Below the pieces are notes generated by a model. It had not been told where the DNA came from. It did not search any database and saw only the letters and a list, made by a program, of their open reading frames with translations. Of a stretch of DNA of 32,132 bases, positions 31,314-32,132 are shown one piece after another. Source of the stretch: a virus; IMG/VR virus record IMGVR_UViG_3300034012_000356, positions 1 to 32,132 of that record, one strand, 5' to 3'. Every line of letters starts with the position of its first letter. Positions within the stretch are counted from its first letter, which is position 1. The position numbers and the translations under genes are program-made.

Positions 31314-31775
31314 TTACCCACCTGACTTGTACGGGCGTGTGCCCTTCTTGTCGATGATCAGCGCCATTTTTCTAGGCTTTCCGTCTGTTGCGTTCGGGAT
31401 GCTGACATGCGTCCATCCACCGCCACGCACCGGATCTGAAAACTCACGGATAACCTGATCGTATGGCAACGTTGACGCAATGATACGCTTTACCACCTGA
31501 TCTGGGATCATTCCAGACACACGAATATCTGCTGCCGTACCGTGGCAATGTTGACTGGTCTTCGACCCCTTGATTGCCGCATTAACCTGCGGGCTGCGGT
31601 AAGCAGAGTTGATGCTAATCGGCTTGCCCAGCAACGCTCGCAACGATTCCAGAAATGCTGCCAAGCGCTTGAGATTCAGCAGGTGCTCGTTCTGCGGAGT
31701 ATTGTCTAGCTCGTGCCGTGCCGCATAGTCGCTGACGGTCATTTCCTCCAGCGTGAAGTTCGGCGAAAGCTTCAT
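31314..31775 (-). CDS. Endolysin, M15-family D,D-peptidase
   Basis: The 153-residue product is a compact M15 (VanY-like) peptidase. Zinc ligands are visible: His76 and Asp83 in SQHCHGTAADI, and His123 in WTHVS. SAYRSPQVN (57-65) and the DQVIREF segment (106-112, with the catalytic Glu111) complete the pattern. It has no signal peptide, so release needs a holin, and it overlaps the holin-like gene by ATGA. It should cleave the peptide cross-links of host peptidoglycan at lysis. The C-terminal KPRKMALIIDKKGTRPY may aid wall binding. Confidence 0.9.
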   Translation of the reverse strand: MKLSPNFTLEEMTVSDYAARHELDNTPQNEHLLNLKRLAAFLESLRALLGKPISINSAYRSPQVNAAIKGSKTSQHCHGTAADIRVSGMIPDQVVKRIIASTLPYDQVIREFSDPVRGGGWTHVSIPNATDGKPRKMALIIDKKGTRPYKSGG

Positions 31776-32132
31776 TTCTTCATCAGCTCCTTGGTCTTGT
31801 CCTTGCTGCTTTGGCTAGAACCAAAGAAGAAGTTCAGGATGGTAGCCACCACCGTACCAAGGATAAAGCCGAGAACCGTATCGACAAACCGGATGTTTTT
31901 CTCCGGGATATCGGCGACCGTGATGAGAATGATGTAGCTAACTGCGAACACCGACCAGAACGCTGCAAACAGATAGACGAACCGGCGCACCACAGGGTCA
32001 GCGTTCTCCATCGCCTTCTCCTGCATGTCCCGCGCATCCTGCGTGTTCTTCAGATCAATCTCTGCCATGAACTCTGCGTGCTTCATAGCAGCCATCTGTA
32101 TCTCTGCTAGCTTGCCGTCGTCCAGCACGCCG
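31772..32132 (-). CDS. Holin-like membrane protein (5' end cut by window edge)
   Basis: At least 119 residues; the frame is still open at the right edge, and the only nearby start is GTG 32128, so the true beginning is probably outside. The N-terminal part is a charged helix (MAAMKHAEFMAEIDLKNTQD). Two hydrophobic segments follow: FVYLFAAFWSVFAVSYIILI and VDTVLGFILGTVVATILNFF. A Ser/Lys-rich tail (GSSQSSKDKTKELMKK) ends it. Two helices, a short basic tail and position beside the M15 endolysin fit a class II-like holin or a related phage lysis protein. Confidence 0.7.
   Translation of the reverse strand, partial: GVLDDGKLAEIQMAAMKHAEFMAEIDLKNTQDARDMQEKAMENADPVVRRFVYLFAAFWSVFAVSYIILITVADIPEKNIRFVDTVLGFILGTVVATILNFFFGSSQSSKDKTKELMKK

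Overview
The window looks like part of the genome of a tailed double-stranded DNA phage (Caudoviricetes), probably an uncultivated one infecting a Gram-negative, LPS-bearing host. The evidence is dense gene packing with ATGA-type stop/start overlaps, two long opposed transcription units, a recombination module (Cas4/RecB-like nuclease, Erf annealing protein, SSB-like protein), a holin plus M15 endolysin, and several very long virion-type proteins. Terminase, portal, major capsid and replication polymerase genes are not seen and presumably lie outside the window. I see no tRNA, rRNA, IS element, CRISPR array or integrase. The host genus cannot be fixed from the sequence.

Layout. (1) Positions 1-2522, minus strand: a short operon with two small unknown proteins, a protein resembling GT23/FUT8-type fucosyltransferases, a 38-residue membrane peptide and a ParB/Srx-fold HTH protein cut by the left edge. 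(2) Positions 2523-3264: a regulatory region of about 740 bp with divergent sigma70-like promoters, two shared repeat elements, two dyads and two strong intrinsic terminators facing left. (3) Positions 3265-7361, plus strand: early/recombination genes, including a Cys-rich secreted micro-protein, a small HTH regulator, a PD-(D/E)XK-like protein and a ribbon-helix-helix protein. (4) Positions 7358-14849, plus strand: a glycan cassette with two paralogous DxD glycosyltransferases, a GT10 fucosyltransferase, a GT2-like glycosyltransferase, an RfbH/E1-type 3-dehydrase, a transketolase split into two genes, and an SDR epimerase/reductase. (5) Positions 14824-15443, plus strand: three consecutive small zinc-binding proteins, the last a Ref-like HNH nuclease. 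(6) Positions 15433-32132, minus strand: the late unit, transcribed right to left as holin, endolysin, 711-aa structural protein, beta-rich protein, 1222-aa virion protein, GNAT acetyltransferase, two coiled-coil/Gly-rich virion proteins, and a 2142-aa polyvalent protein with an HExxH zincin motif.

How it may work together. The most unusual content is the nucleotide-sugar set. RfbH-type chemistry makes a 3,6-dideoxy-4-keto sugar from a CDP-6-deoxy-4-keto-hexose; an adjacent split transketolase could add a two-carbon ketol unit to that ketone, and the SDR could reduce the product. The enzymes that make the CDP-sugar substrate (RfbF/RfbG type) and the E3 reductase are absent here, so the host or another part of the genome would have to supply them. 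With up to five glycosyltransferases nearby, the phage appears equipped to build or alter a fucose- and deoxysugar-containing glycan, on the host surface or on phage components. The enzyme families are well supported by motifs; the combined pathway is inference.
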